Below, piece after piece: positions 1 to 9,156 of a DNA stretch of 64,000 nt. The notes below the pieces were generated by a model. It did not search any database, was not told the origin of the DNA, and saw only the letters and a list, made by a program, of their open reading frames with translations. Source of the stretch: Streptococcus tangpeifui. Lineage in GTDB: Bacteria > Bacillota > Bacilli > Lactobacillales > Streptococcaceae. The position numbers were made by a program, and so were the translations under genes. Positions within the stretch are counted from its first letter, which is position 1. The number at the start of each line of letters is the position of its first letter. The stretch lies in NCBI RefSeq assembly GCF_011038795.1, contig NZ_JAAKDU010000002.1, positions 186,001 through 250,000 on the forward strand, read 5' to 3'.

Positions 1-9
1 CAGTAAAAG

Positions 10-38
10 CGACCTCTCTAGTTTAGGAGGTCGTTTTT
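10..38 (+). terminator. Rho-independent terminator
   Basis: Seven-base-pair stem CGACCTC/GAGGTCG (10-16 with 27-33) followed by a T run at 34-38. It ends a plus-strand transcript coming from left of the window. The A-rich 5' side (5-8) gives a weaker T tract on the minus strand, so it may also stop the convergent CPBP gene. Confidence 0.75.
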
Positions 39-46
39 CAATATAA

Positions 47-730
47 TTATTGAGCGATTTGCATGAGCAGAATAAAGAAGACAGCGATAGCATTGTTAAT
101 GACATGAATGCTATAACCAAATTCAATACGCTTGTTCATCATGGTAGTAAAGCCAATGACTAGCCCCATGCCTGCATAGGTAATCCAAAGTCCTAGGGAC
201 ATCAGATTGTCAAGAGAAGACCACAGATGCAGTAGGCCAAAGAGAAAGCTGGTTACGATTAATCCCAGCCACTTCCAGCGGCCAAAACCAAAGAGTTTTT
301 CAAAAAGACACTTGCGGAAAATAATCTCCTCAAAAATGGGAGCGAAGACTACTGCAAAGATGAAGTAGAGGTAGATTGGCATTCCAAGACTATCAATAGC
401 TGCCTGATTAGCTGAGGTGGTTGTGTGGGTCATCAGCTGGTGAATAATGCCTCCAATTATTTTGATGACAAATAGGATAACCGTGCCGATACCAACATAG
501 AGGGCGTACATATCCCATTTAATCTTTTTAAAGGTTATGGGTTCTTTTAAAAGTCGTAAGCTCAACCAAGCCAGAACGGCAACGGCGGTTAATCCCAGAC
601 TAGCTATCAAGGCAGGTCCTGTATGTGACAGTTGTTTGTGAGCCAAAAACAAGGTTTGAGCCAGAAAGTCAAGGAATAGAAAAGCAAAGGCTAGGCCAAT
701 CCATTTAAGTTTGTCGAGTAGGGTTTTCAT
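47..730 (-). CDS. CPBP-family intramembrane metalloprotease
   Basis: 227 residues with several hydrophobic membrane spans. The Abi/CPBP signature is complete: EE at 134-135 with R139 (EExxxR), H168 in FGLLH, and H209 with N213 in the last helix (HxxxN). These residues are the presumed metal site in the family, which includes type II CAAX prenyl endopeptidase-like proteins and bacteriocin self-immunity proteins. The start has a good ribosome site (GGAGGGG about 6 bases upstream on the minus strand). It stands alone and no bacteriocin gene is visible nearby, so an immunity role is only a possibility. Substrate unknown. Confidence 0.85.
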   Translation of the reverse strand: MKTLLDKLKWIGLAFAFLFLDFLAQTLFLAHKQLSHTGPALIASLGLTAVAVLAWLSLRLLKEPITFKKIKWDMYALYVGIGTVILFVIKIIGGIIHQLMTHTTTSANQAAIDSLGMPIYLYFIFAVVFAPIFEEIIFRKCLFEKLFGFGRWKWLGLIVTSFLFGLLHLWSSLDNLMSLGLWITYAGMGLVIGFTTMMNKRIEFGYSIHVINNAIAVFFILLMQIAQ

Positions 731-1116
731 GAGACCCCTCCAATCTGTTTGAATTCAGGATTTGGTCTGATTTGTCGTCAAATCTCAATTACCTATTACC
801 TTAACGGAAAATGCAGAAGAAATCAAGTTGATTTGAAAGATTTTTGTAATTTGTAAACAAATACATCCGGCTGGTTAAGAATATTCAAAGAGTGGGACAA
901 GCTCTAGCGTTGTGCAGTTCATGGAACAGTTGCACTGGCACAGCTGCTTTTGACTTTTGCCTTCAGTCTATCTAGTGTCTAACGGAAATACAGCAGCGCC
1001 TGAGTTAGGTTGGTAGGGTCAAGGGTTTTTGCTCAAGCTTCTACAAGTGCTTTAAATTTTTTTCATTTTTCTGCGGGTAATATGAGGTAGTCTTATCAAG
1101 AACTTTTAATTTCTGA
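731..1116. other. Intergenic spacer without a recognisable gene
   Basis: This divergent spacer between the CPBP gene and dinG has no convincing ORF. It contains a GAGTGGGACAA motif near 890 that recurs (reverse strand) near 27890 and resembles the first block of the dispersed repeats elsewhere in the window. It is probably decayed repeat or gene sequence. Confidence 0.4.
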
Positions 1117-1152
1117 AGCCACTCTAAGGTGTCGTATAGAGTGGCTTTATTT
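1117..1152 (+). terminator. Terminator-like hairpin before dinG
   Basis: Perfect 10-bp stem AGCCACTCTA/TAGAGTGGCT (1117-1126 with 1137-1146), followed by TTATTT. It faces plus, yet no intact plus-strand gene precedes it here, so it either belongs to a lost gene or insulates dinG. Confidence 0.6.
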
Positions 1153-1192
1153 GTGTATCTTAGATTTACGACTTCTTTCCAACTCCTATTCA

Positions 1193-1201
1193 TGCTATAA
1201 T
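1193..1201 (+). promoter_or_regulatory. Extended -10 promoter of dinG
   Basis: TGC-TATAAT at 1193-1201 is a consensus extended -10. No good -35 is seen at the right distance. The dinG ATG at 1211 lies only 9 bases past the box, so the predicted transcript has almost no leader and there is no Shine-Dalgarno sequence. Confidence 0.7.
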
Positions 1202-1210
1202 AGAAACACT

Positions 1211-3682
1211 ATGACTGACAAGAAACTTGGACGAAAATATGCCGTGGTTGACTTGGAAGCTACCAGTGCTTCGACGACGGCTCAGATTATTCAGGTTGGG
1301 ATTGTCATTGTTGAGCAAGGTCAAATCGTCCAGACCTATGAGACCGATGTCAATCCTCATGAGTACCTGACCAATCATATTATTGAGCTGACGGGAATTA
1401 CAGACCAACAGCTGTCTAAGGCTCCAGACTTTTCTCAGGTGGCTGAAGAAATTTTTGATCTGATTAAAGATTGTATCTTCGTTGCCCACAATGTGAAATT
1501 TGATGCTAATCTCTTGGCAGAACAACTCTTTTTAGAAGGTTATGAATTGCGGACCCCCAGAGTGGATACAGTGGAATTATCACAGGTTTTCTTTCCTACT
1601 CTGGAGCGTTATCGTCTGTCGGATTTGGCCTGGCATTTAGAGTTAAATTTAGAACAGGCCCACACGGCTATAACCGATGCCTATGCTACCGCTCAACTTT
1701 TGCTCAAGCTTCAGGAAAAAATTGCTAGCTTACCTCGCTTAACGGTTGAACGGATTTTGGATTTTGCAGACCATTTGCTTTATGAGTCTCGTCTGGTAAT
1801 CGACGAAATTTATGCTGGTATGGCAGCCGAAGTACCTAAGGAGTTTCTTGATGTCAATAATCTACTTGTGAGAAAAGTAGCTTCCTTGCTGCAAGAGCGT
1901 CATTTATCCGCGGATTTTGCGACCAATTTGGCTCTCTTGGATTTGGAAGATAGGCCAGCTCAGGCGACTTTTGCTCAGGCAATCAGCGATAATTATGACC
2001 GTCCCAAACCTCTTTTTATTCAAGCTCAGGCTGGGTTGGGGAAAACTTACGGCTATTTATTGCCTCTTTTGACCAAGGTTAGGAATGAAAAAATTATTGT
2101 GACAGTACCAACCAAGGTTTTGCAGGATCAAATCATGGAGCAAGAAGGGCAGCAGTTGGCTCAGGTTTTTCATGTCAATTTGCACAGTCTCAAAAGTCCA
2201 CGAAATTACATCAAATTAGATGCTTTCGCTAAAAGTTTGGCCAAGGATGATAGTAATCGATTGGTCAATCGTTATAAGATGCAACTCCTAGTCTGGCTGA
2301 CACAAACCCAGACAGGGGATCTTGATGAAATCAAGCAGAAACAGCGTTTTGAGGCCTACTTTGACCAAATTCGTCACGATGGCAATCTCAGCAAAAAATC
2401 TCCTTTTTGGGATTGTGATTTCTGGAAAATTTCTTACGAACGTGCTAAGCAAGCACGGGTTGTCATTACCAACCATGCTTATTTTCTGACTAGGGTTGAA
2501 GATGACAAGGAATTTGTCAAGGGGCAGGTGCTGGTAGTTGATGAAGCCCAAAAACTCTTTCTCAATATGGAGCAATTCTCCAGACGGCAGGTTAATCTCA
2601 ATCAGGTTATGAAACACTTGCATGAGGCCTTGGAGCATCCAAACAATCATCTTCAAGGTCGAATTCTGGAGAGCCTCCAGTATGAATTGTCCAATTTAAA
2701 CCAGCAATTTTATCAGAATAGGCAGCTAACTATTCCAGACTGTCAGGTTGAAAAAATTCGACAAGATTTGTTGGAGCTAGATGAGCCTGACTTGTTTGAA
2801 CTCAAGGAGCTGTTTGCCCCTGTTTTTTCTGATTTTTGGCTCAGTCAGGATTGGTCTCAAGAACATCGTATCACTAAGCTGAATAGTGCTCGCCTGGATT
2901 TTATGAATCTCAAGGATTTTCTGCCAGAGACGGCCAAAACTTATTTTGTTTCAGCCAGTCTGGATATTAGCGAGCAGGTTTCCCTGCCTGATCTGCTAGG
3001 CTTTAAGGTTTACGATTATCAGCGATTAGCTCAAGAACGCCAGATGGGACAAGAAATCTGGCTGGATAGCTCTATGCCAGCTATTCCTGACTTGTCTGCT
3101 CAAGACTACGCCCAAGAAATTGCTAGCCGCTTGATAGAGTTAAGCCGACTGAATAAACCCATTCTGGTACTCTTCAATGCTAAAAAACCTATGTTCGATG
3201 TCTCTGAAAAACTGGATGAAGCAGACTTATCCCACCTCTGTCAACACAAGAACGGTCTGGCAGCTAATGTCAAGCGACGTTTTGATAAGGGGGAAGCAAG
3301 TATTCTCCTAGGAACAGGCTCCTTCTGGGAAGGGGTAGATTTTAACAATCAAGAGAATCTGATTGAAGTTATCACCCGACTTCCCTTTGATAATCCTGAA
3401 GACCCCTTCACAAAAAAGCTCAATCGTCAGTTGATCCAAACTGGAAAACATCCATTCTATGATTACAGCCTGCCGGTAACTATTTTGCGGCTTATGCAGG
3501 CTATTGGCCGCAGCAAGCGACATCAGTCTCAAAAGTCAGCAGTAGTTATTTTAGATAAGCGAATCTTGACTAAGGGTTACGGTCGTTTAATTTATGATAC
3601 TCTTGCCCAGAGATTTCCTGTATCAGAAGGAAAATTTGTAAGAATATTGCCAGAATTGACTCATTTTTTCAAAAATATTTGA
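1211..3682 (+). CDS. dinG: DinG-type exonuclease/helicase-like protein
   Basis: 823 residues. The N-terminus is a DnaQ-like DEDDh 3'-5' exonuclease (VDLEATS at about 13-19, then VAHN and the AHTAITDA block). It is joined to an XPD/DinG-like ATPase with Walker A GLGKT ending at 279, DEAQ at 444-447, and the C-terminal GSFWEGVDF and QAIGRSKRH motifs. The iron-sulfur cysteines of E. coli DinG are not evident; in Firmicutes such proteins act mainly as nucleases (family knowledge). The ATG at 1211 is preferred over an upstream in-frame start because it sits just after the promoter and starts the conserved domain. It heads the conserved neighbourhood tseB-like-aspB-asnS. Confidence 0.92.
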   Translation: MTDKKLGRKYAVVDLEATSASTTAQIIQVGIVIVEQGQIVQTYETDVNPHEYLTNHIIELTGITDQQLSKAPDFSQVAEEIFDLIKDCIFVAHNVKFDANLLAEQLFLEGYELRTPRVDTVELSQVFFPTLERYRLSDLAWHLELNLEQAHTAITDAYATAQLLLKLQEKIASLPRLTVERILDFADHLLYESRLVIDEIYAGMAAEVPKEFLDVNNLLVRKVASLLQERHLSADFATNLALLDLEDRPAQATFAQAISDNYDRPKPLFIQAQAGLGKTYGYLLPLLTKVRNEKIIVTVPTKVLQDQIMEQEGQQLAQVFHVNLHSLKSPRNYIKLDAFAKSLAKDDSNRLVNRYKMQLLVWLTQTQTGDLDEIKQKQRFEAYFDQIRHDGNLSKKSPFWDCDFWKISYERAKQARVVITNHAYFLTRVEDDKEFVKGQVLVVDEAQKLFLNMEQFSRRQVNLNQVMKHLHEALEHPNNHLQGRILESLQYELSNLNQQFYQNRQLTIPDCQVEKIRQDLLELDEPDLFELKELFAPVFSDFWLSQDWSQEHRITKLNSARLDFMNLKDFLPETAKTYFVSASLDISEQVSLPDLLGFKVYDYQRLAQERQMGQEIWLDSSMPAIPDLSAQDYAQEIASRLIELSRLNKPILVLFNAKKPMFDVSEKLDEADLSHLCQHKNGLAANVKRRFDKGEASILLGTGSFWEGVDFNNQENLIEVITRLPFDNPEDPFTKKLNRQLIQTGKHPFYDYSLPVTILRLMQAIGRSKRHQSQKSAVVILDKRILTKGYGRLIYDTLAQRFPVSEGKFVRILPELTHFFKNI

Positions 3683-3688
3683 TATAAT
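3683..3688 (+). promoter_or_regulatory. -10 element of the tseB-like/aspB transcript
   Basis: TATAAT directly abuts the dinG stop codon. A TTGACT at 3656-3661 lies 21 bases upstream, longer than ideal. It suggests that the next two genes have their own promoter rather than relying on dinG. Confidence 0.55.
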
Positions 3689-3720
3689 AGATTCTATTAA
3701 TGTATGAGAAGGTTGATCGT

Positions 3721-4200
3721 ATGGAAGAGCCTAAAAAAAGGCATTTTTGGCGGTATTTTATCAGCGTTTTGCTAATCCTAGTCTTAGCTCTTGCCGGAGC
3801 TATTAGTTTCTTAATAGGGGCTACCAAGCCTCAAAAAGAAATGAAGACCGAGGCGATTAAGACAGCTAGACAGTACGCAGATTTCAGTTCTATTAGCACT
3901 GTTCAACAGTACAATGGCAAGGAAGTTTTTTATACAGTCTTTGGTCAGGATGAATCTGGCCAAAGGATTATGGTAACTATCAATAAAAAGCATTCTGGTC
4001 AAGTTTATGTTTATCATGCTGATCAGGGTATCAGTTCTAAGGATGCCCAAAGAGTAGCTAAGTCCAATGGTGCTGAAACCATCCAAAAGACAACCTTTGG
4101 CATGGCAGAAGGTGTCCCAGTTTGGGAAGTCCGTTCTGATGGTGCCTATTATCTTGTTAATTTTGAAACAGGTGATCTTATAAAAAGGGAGGGACTATGA
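3721..4200 (+). CDS. TseB-like (DUF5590/PepSY) membrane-anchored wall protein
   Basis: 159 residues. One N-terminal membrane span (about 10-33) after a basic stretch, followed by an extracellular domain of the YpmB/TseB (DUF5590, PepSY-like) type, including the ending YYLVNFETGDLI. B. subtilis YpmB, in the same dinG-ypmB-aspB-asnS order, was renamed TseB and modulates a cell-elongation penicillin-binding protein; the same role here is inference. The start at 3721 is chosen because GAGAAGG lies 8 bases upstream; an earlier in-frame ATG at 3700 has no ribosome site. The stop overlaps the aspB start (ATGA), implying coupled translation. Confidence 0.8.
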   Translation: MEEPKKRHFWRYFISVLLILVLALAGAISFLIGATKPQKEMKTEAIKTARQYADFSSISTVQQYNGKEVFYTVFGQDESGQRIMVTINKKHSGQVYVYHADQGISSKDAQRVAKSNGAETIQKTTFGMAEGVPVWEVRSDGAYYLVNFETGDLIKREGL

Positions 4201-5378
4201 CCTATTTATCAAATCGTGTTTTAGAGATGGAAGAAAGTATTACCCTTGCTGCGGGGGCTCGTGCTAAAGAACTCAAGTCACAAGGACGTGATATTCTCAG
4301 TCTAACTTTAGGACAGCCTGATTTTGTAACACCCAAGAATATCCAAAAAGCTGCCATTAAAGCTATCGAGAATGGTCAGGCTTCCTTTTATACAGTCGCT
4401 TCTGGTTTGCCTGAGCTTAAGGCTGCTATCAATACCTATATGGAAAAATTCTATGGTTATTCAGTGGAGACCGACCAGATTGTGGCAGGAACAGGGGCAA
4501 AATTTATTCTCTATGCCTTCTTTATGGCTGTCCTTAATCCAGGTGATGAAGTGATTATTCCGACACCTTATTGGGTATCTTATGCTGATCAGGTTAAGGT
4601 CGCTCAGGGTCGATCTGTCTTTGTTCCAGCCAAGGAGGAAAATAATTTTAAGGTGACTGTTGACCAGCTAGAGGCTGCTAGAACAGATAAAACCAAGGTC
4701 TTTCTTCTCAACAGTCCATCCAATCCAACGGGGATGATTTATGAAGCTGATGAATTGCAGGCTATTGGCGATTGGGCTGTCCAACACGATATCCTGATTT
4801 TAGCTGATGATATCTACGGACGTCTGGTCTACAATGGGGCTGAATTTACACCGATTTCAACCTTGTCTCAGGCTATCAGGCAGCAGACTATTGTAATCAA
4901 TGGAGCTGCCAAATCTTATGCCATGACAGGTTGGCGGGTTGGCTTTGCCGTTGGCAACCCAGAGATTATCGGAGCTATGGGTAAAATTATCAGTCAGACG
5001 ACCTCTAATCTTACGACAGTTTCCCAATATGCAGCTATCAAAGCTTTTACAGGGGACCAGTCTACGGTTGAAAACATGCGGCAGGCCTTTGAGGAAAGGC
5101 TCAATACCATCTACCCTCTGCTCAATGAAATTCCTGGTTTCAAAACAGTCAAGCCACAGGGTGCTTTCTACCTCTTTCCAAATATTAAGGAAGCAATGAA
5201 AATAAAGGGTTACGATGATGTGACCGACTTTACCACAGCTATCTTGGAAGAAACAGGTGTTGCCCTAGTAACAGGTGCCGGATTTGGGGCACCTTACAAT
5301 GTCCGACTCAGCTATGCAGCCGATTTGGATACGCTCAAGGAAGCTGTCCGTCGAATTAAAGCATTTATGGAGAAATAA
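4197..5378 (+). CDS. aspB: Pyridoxal-phosphate aspartate aminotransferase
   Basis: 393 residues, class I/II aminotransferase fold, normal length. Family signatures: SPSNPTG near 176, and AAKSYAMTGWRVG where K239 is the predicted pyridoxal-phosphate lysine. It interconverts aspartate and 2-oxoglutarate with oxaloacetate and glutamate; aspartate then feeds asparagine, the substrate used by the nearby AsnS. Its ATG overlaps the preceding stop by four bases and has an upstream GGGAGGG. Substrate specificity among subgroup 1-gamma enzymes is inferred from the conserved neighbourhood. Confidence 0.9.
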   Translation: MTYLSNRVLEMEESITLAAGARAKELKSQGRDILSLTLGQPDFVTPKNIQKAAIKAIENGQASFYTVASGLPELKAAINTYMEKFYGYSVETDQIVAGTGAKFILYAFFMAVLNPGDEVIIPTPYWVSYADQVKVAQGRSVFVPAKEENNFKVTVDQLEAARTDKTKVFLLNSPSNPTGMIYEADELQAIGDWAVQHDILILADDIYGRLVYNGAEFTPISTLSQAIRQQTIVINGAAKSYAMTGWRVGFAVGNPEIIGAMGKIISQTTSNLTTVSQYAAIKAFTGDQSTVENMRQAFEERLNTIYPLLNEIPGFKTVKPQGAFYLFPNIKEAMKIKGYDDVTDFTTAILEETGVALVTGAGFGAPYNVRLSYAADLDTLKEAVRRIKAFMEK

Positions 5379-5379
5379 A

Positions 5380-5752
5380 ATGATTGATCATTTTGGGATT
5401 CAAGTAAAGGATTTGCAAGTTTCAAAACAATTTTATCAAAAAACGTTAGCGCCCCCTGGTTACGAATTGCAATTTGATAATGAGTACGTGGTTAGCTTTG
5501 GAGAAGCTTGTAGCACTGATCCAGGTGGCGACTTCTTGTTAGGAGTTGGGTAGCAAAAAGACCATGCACTTTGCTTTTAATGCCAAGACACATACGGAAG
5601 TAGATGCCTTTTATCAAGCTGGTTTGGTTGCTGGTGGTCAGGACAATGGTGCACCAGGATTGCGCTCGCATTACCATCCTAATTACTATGCAACTTTTTT
5701 GATAGATCCAGATGGAAATAATATTGAAGCTGTCTGCCATAAGGAAGAGTAA
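5380..5752 (+). pseudogene. Frameshifted VOC (glyoxalase/bleomycin resistance) protein
   Basis: The reading frame begins at 5380 just after aspB (MIDHFGIQVKDL, a typical VOC opening). It ends early at 5553 after LGVG. The rest of the domain continues in the +1 frame from about 5546 to 5752, closing with FLIDPDGNNIEAVCH, the usual VOC metal-site ending. One extra T near 5546-5547 explains the shift; removing it gives a continuous protein of about 123 residues. It is a recent inactivation or a sequencing error. VOC proteins bind a divalent metal and act on varied small molecules. Confidence 0.85.
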
Positions 5753-5815
5753 ATTTTTGGCTCGAAAATAAAATATAGTAAAGTAAAGATAATAAAGAAA
5801 AGGGAAAAGAAATTA

Positions 5816-7162
5816 ATGACTAAAGATTTAGTAAGCATTATTGATGTACCAAAGCATGTTGGGGAAGAGGTTACCATCGGTAGCTGGGTTGCCAACAAGT
5901 CTGGTAAAGGAAAGATTGCCTTCCTCCAACTCCGTGACGGAACTGCTTTTTTCCAAGGTGTCGCTTTCAAGCCAAACTTTGTCGAAAAATACGGTGAAGA
6001 AGTAGGTCTTGAAAAATTCGATACCATCAAGCATTTGAATCAAGAAACTTCAGTTTATGTGACGGGAATCGTCAAAGAAGACGACCGTTCAAAGTTTGGT
6101 TATGAGCTGGATATCACGGATATCGAAGTGATTGGTGAATCAAAAGACTATCCTATCACACCAAAAGAACACGGGACAGATTTCCTCATGGACAACCGTC
6201 ATCTTTGGTTACGTTCGCGTAAACAAATGGCCATTATGCAAATCCGTAACGCCATTATTTATGCGACCTATGATTTCTTTGATAAAAATGGCTTCATCAA
6301 GTTTGACAGTCCAATCCTATCCGGCAATGCTGCTGAAGATTCAACTGAATTATTTGAAACGGACTACTTTGGTACTCCAGCCTACTTAAGCCAATCTGGT
6401 CAGCTTTACCTTGAAGCTGGTGCCATGGCTCTTGGACGTGTCTTTGACTTCGGACCTGTTTTCCGAGCTGAAAAATCTAAGACTCGCCGCCACTTGACTG
6501 AGTTCTGGATGATGGATGCAGAATATTCCTTCCTCAACCACGACCAGTCTTTGGATCTGCAAGAGGCTTATGTCAAGGCTCTGATTCAAGGAGTAATTGA
6601 CCATGCTCCGCAAGCCTTGGAAATTTTAGAACGTGATGTTGACCTGCTTAAGAGCTATATTGATAAGCCTTTCAAACGTGTCACTTATGACGATGCGATT
6701 GATCTTTTGCAAGAACATGAAAATGATGCAGATACGGACTATGAACACCTAGAGCATGGTGATGATTTTGGCTCACCGCATGAAACTTGGATTTCAAATT
6801 ACTTTGGTGTACCAACCTTTGTGGTTAACTATCCGGCCAGTTTCAAGGCCTTCTACATGAAGCCTGTTCCCGGTAAGCTGGACCGCGTCCTCTGTGCTGA
6901 TCTTTTGGCTCCGGAAGGTTACGGGGAGATCATCGGCGGCTCGATGCGTGAAGATGATTACGATGCTCTCGTTGCTAAAATGGATGAGCTGGAAATGGAC
7001 AAGTCAGAGTATGACTTCTATCTTGACTTACGTAAATACGGTTCTGTCCCCCATGGCGGTTTCGGCATCGGTATCGAACGGATGGTGACCTTCGTAGCAG
7101 GCACCAAACACATCCGTGAAGCTATCCCCTTCCCACGAATGCTCCATCGGATTAAACCGTAA
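5816..7162 (+). CDS. asnS: Asparaginyl-tRNA synthetase
   Basis: 448 residues, full length. N-terminal OB-fold anticodon-binding domain (about 15-105), then a class II catalytic core with motif 2 ([15 protein letters not shown]) and motif 3 ([11 protein letters not shown]). It charges tRNA-Asn with asparagine in the cytosol. AGGGAAAAG lies upstream of the ATG. It sits downstream of aspB, as in Bacillus, although the broken VOC gene now separates them. Confidence 0.97.
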   Translation: MTKDLVSIIDVPKHVGEEVTIGSWVANKSGKGKIAFLQLRDGTAFFQGVAFKPNFVEKYGEEVGLEKFDTIKHLNQETSVYVTGIVKEDDRSKFGYELDITDIEVIGESKDYPITPKEHGTDFLMDNRHLWLRSRKQMAIMQIRNAIIYATYDFFDKNGFIKFDSPILSGNAAEDSTELFETDYFGTPAYLSQSGQLYLEAGAMALGRVFDFGPVFRAEKSKTRRHLTEFWMMDAEYSFLNHDQSLDLQEAYVKALIQGVIDHAPQALEILERDVDLLKSYIDKPFKRVTYDDAIDLLQEHENDADTDYEHLEHGDDFGSPHETWISNYFGVPTFVVNYPASFKAFYMKPVPGKLDRVLCADLLAPEGYGEIIGGSMREDDYDALVAKMDELEMDKSEYDFYLDLRKYGSVPHGGFGIGIERMVTFVAGTKHIREAIPFPRMLHRIKP

Positions 7163-7290
7163 CGAAAGAGCAGAGCTAACCACTTGTGGTTTAGCTAGGT
7201 TCCTCACTAACACCGAAAATTCAGTATCATGACCGAATTTTCTTTACACCGTAAAATACTAGAGTGCTAAGCAACTTGAAGAAAAAATAG

Positions 7291-7337
7291 AAAGCCACCT
7301 GAAAAATCAATATTTTTTAGGTGGCTTATATTTTTTG
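7291..7337 (+). terminator. Terminator after asnS
   Basis: Nine-base-pair stem AAGCCACCT/AGGTGGCTT (7292-7300 with 7319-7327) followed by TTTTTT at 7331-7336. A second hairpin, AGCTAACCAC/GTGGTTTAGCT (7174-7196), lies directly after the asnS stop. Confidence 0.85.
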
Positions 7338-7519
7338 TCAAAGAGATTCAATGTCTTCAATTGGTGATGAACAAATCAAAAGCGCAGCAAGCTGATATTA
7401 ACGACCGATTATTTTGCTTTTCGGAGCGTATTCATTGGTACGTCAAGGTAAGAAAACGGTGTTTTGTTCCTTTTGTACGATTTTCTTGTCGCGCTATTGT
7501 TTTAATCTTCTGAATATTT

Positions 7520-7618
7520 TGCTATAATAGGAATATCGCGGGAGCATGGAACTCCCAAAAAATGATACTTGTCACCGCCAATCAGACGATGACCAATGAT
7601 TGATTTGGAGGATAATAA
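7520..7618 (+). promoter_or_regulatory. Extended -10 promoter and structured leader of the dehydrogenase gene
   Basis: TGC-TATAAT at 7520-7528. The roughly 85-base leader holds a small hairpin GGGAG/CTCCC (7540-7544 with 7552-7556), a CAATCA/TGATTG pair further on, and a GGAGG ribosome site just before the ATG at 7619. Confidence 0.65.
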
Positions 7619-8713
7619 ATGACAACTAACGTAATGGCTAATTACAGCTATGGAGAAGACTGCTACCAAGAAATTCCCACGGTTCTCAAACCGTATGGTA
7701 TTAAAAGTGTTGCTCTGATTGGGGGAAAGCGGGCCCTGGCTGCGACGGAGAGTGAAGTCCGAGCTATTTTAAGCAAGGCTGGCATTAAAGTGACAGGAAG
7801 TTTTGTCTATGGGGTTGATTCGACCCAAACTAATATTGATAAGCTGGTGGCTAATCCGGATGTGCAAAAGGCAGATGCCCTCTTTGGTTTCGGTGGCGGA
7901 CGAGCTATCGATACGACTAAAATGGTTTCTAAGGCGTTAGATAAGCCAACCTTTACCTTCCCGACTATTTGTTCTAACTGTTCAGCCGGTACGGCTATTG
8001 CTGTTGTCTACAAGGATGATCACTCTGTACTCCGCTATGGTTACCCAGATTCACCCTTGCATATTTTTATCAATACTCGTGTTATTGCGGAAGCACCAAG
8101 TAAGTACTTTTGGGCTGGTATTGGTGACGGAATTTCTAAAGCTCCAGAAGTGGAGCATGCGGTAGCAGAAGCTAAGAAAAAGGGTTTAACTGAATTACCT
8201 CATACGGCAACTTTAGGGCATGCTGTTGCTCTGTCTTCCAAAGATGCTTTCTATGGCTATGGTAAGCAAGGACTGGAAGATGTTAAAAATAATAAAGCTT
8301 CTAAGGCAGTTGAAGAGATAGCTCTGGATATTGTTGTCTCAACGGGCTACGCTTCAAACCTAGTTAATCAGCCTGACTTTTATTACAATTCTTGTCATGC
8401 TCATGCCTTTTACAATGGAACAACGGCTGTTCAACGTCAGGGAGAATATCTTCATGGTGTTGTGGTTTCCTATGGTGTTTTGGTCCTTCATGCCTATTTC
8501 AAAGAACAAGACGAATTGATAAGAGTAGCGAAATTCAATAGAGAGCTGGGACTGCCAACTAGTCTTAAGGAGTTGGGCTTGACAGAAGCCGATATTCCAA
8601 AAATTGTCGAAGTGGCCCTAACGACCAATGAATATAAAAATACACCTTTTGATGCCGATAAATTTGCTCAGGCTATCCGAGACGTTGATAAACTGGGACA
8701 AAGTCTAGACTAA
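7619..8713 (+). CDS. gldA: Iron-containing alcohol dehydrogenase, glycerol dehydrogenase-like
   Basis: 364 residues, the usual size for group III metal-dependent alcohol dehydrogenases. The nucleotide site is GFGGGRAID (about 90-98). Candidate metal ligands fit the family: D170 (GIGDGISK), H252 (CHAHAFYNG) and H269 (LHGVVVSYG). GldA oxidises glycerol to dihydroxyacetone with NAD. The substrate here is uncertain because streptococci carry several GldA-like paralogues, and no dihydroxyacetone kinase is adjacent. RidA follows 17 bases downstream, so the two are probably cotranscribed. Confidence 0.8.
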   Translation: MTTNVMANYSYGEDCYQEIPTVLKPYGIKSVALIGGKRALAATESEVRAILSKAGIKVTGSFVYGVDSTQTNIDKLVANPDVQKADALFGFGGGRAIDTTKMVSKALDKPTFTFPTICSNCSAGTAIAVVYKDDHSVLRYGYPDSPLHIFINTRVIAEAPSKYFWAGIGDGISKAPEVEHAVAEAKKKGLTELPHTATLGHAVALSSKDAFYGYGKQGLEDVKNNKASKAVEEIALDIVVSTGYASNLVNQPDFYYNSCHAHAFYNGTTAVQRQGEYLHGVVVSYGVLVLHAYFKEQDELIRVAKFNRELGLPTSLKELGLTEADIPKIVEVALTTNEYKNTPFDADKFAQAIRDVDKLGQSLD

Positions 8714-8730
8714 AAGAAAGTGTGATTTAG

Positions 8731-9108
8731 ATGAAAACCTTCCATACCGATAATGCTCCCAAGGCCTTAGGCCCCTATGTTCAAGCTAAACAAGCGGGCA
8801 ACCTTCTCTTTGCTTCTGGTCAGGTTCCTCTTTCCCCTGAGACAGGACAAGTAGTCGGAACTAGTATTGAAGCACAGACGCAACAGGTTCTTAAAAATAT
8901 CAAGGCTATCTTGGCAGCGGCTGGGACTGATTTTGACCATGTGGTCAAAACAACCTGTTTCTTGAGTGATATCAATGATTTTGCTGCTTTCAACGATGTT
9001 TATGCGACAGCTTTCAAAGAAGAATTTCCAGCTCGCTCTTGCGTCGAAGTGGCTCGTCTACCTAAGGATGTCAAAGTAGAAGTTGAAGTAATTGCTTATT
9101 TAGACTAG
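8731..9108 (+). CDS. ridA: RidA-family enamine/imine deaminase
   Basis: 125 residues, the standard YjgF/YER057c/UK114 length. Conserved features are ASGQVPL near 29-35, VVKTTCFLSD, and the C-terminal PARSCVEVARLP segment with the substrate-binding arginine. RidA hydrolyses reactive 2-aminoacrylate-type intermediates made by pyridoxal-phosphate enzymes and works as a trimer in the cytosol. It follows the dehydrogenase closely and is closed by a strong hairpin. Confidence 0.9.
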   Translation: MKTFHTDNAPKALGPYVQAKQAGNLLFASGQVPLSPETGQVVGTSIEAQTQQVLKNIKAILAAAGTDFDHVVKTTCFLSDINDFAAFNDVYATAFKEEFPARSCVEVARLPKDVKVEVEVIAYLD

Positions 9109-9124
9109 ATTATTAAAACCATGA

Positions 9125-9156
9125 TTAAAGACCGCTGGTTCTTCAGCGGTCTTTAA
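9125..9156 (+). terminator. Terminator after ridA
   Basis: Perfect 13-bp stem TTAAAGACCGCTG/CAGCGGTCTTTAA (9125-9137 with 9144-9156) and a six-base loop. The 3' T tract is poor beyond the stem, but the helix is strong. Confidence 0.8.

Noticed and set aside
3700..3720. Earlier ATG for the TseB-like protein
   Set aside because: No ribosome site before 3700, while GAGAAGG is well placed for 3721 and gives a typical membrane-anchor N-terminus.
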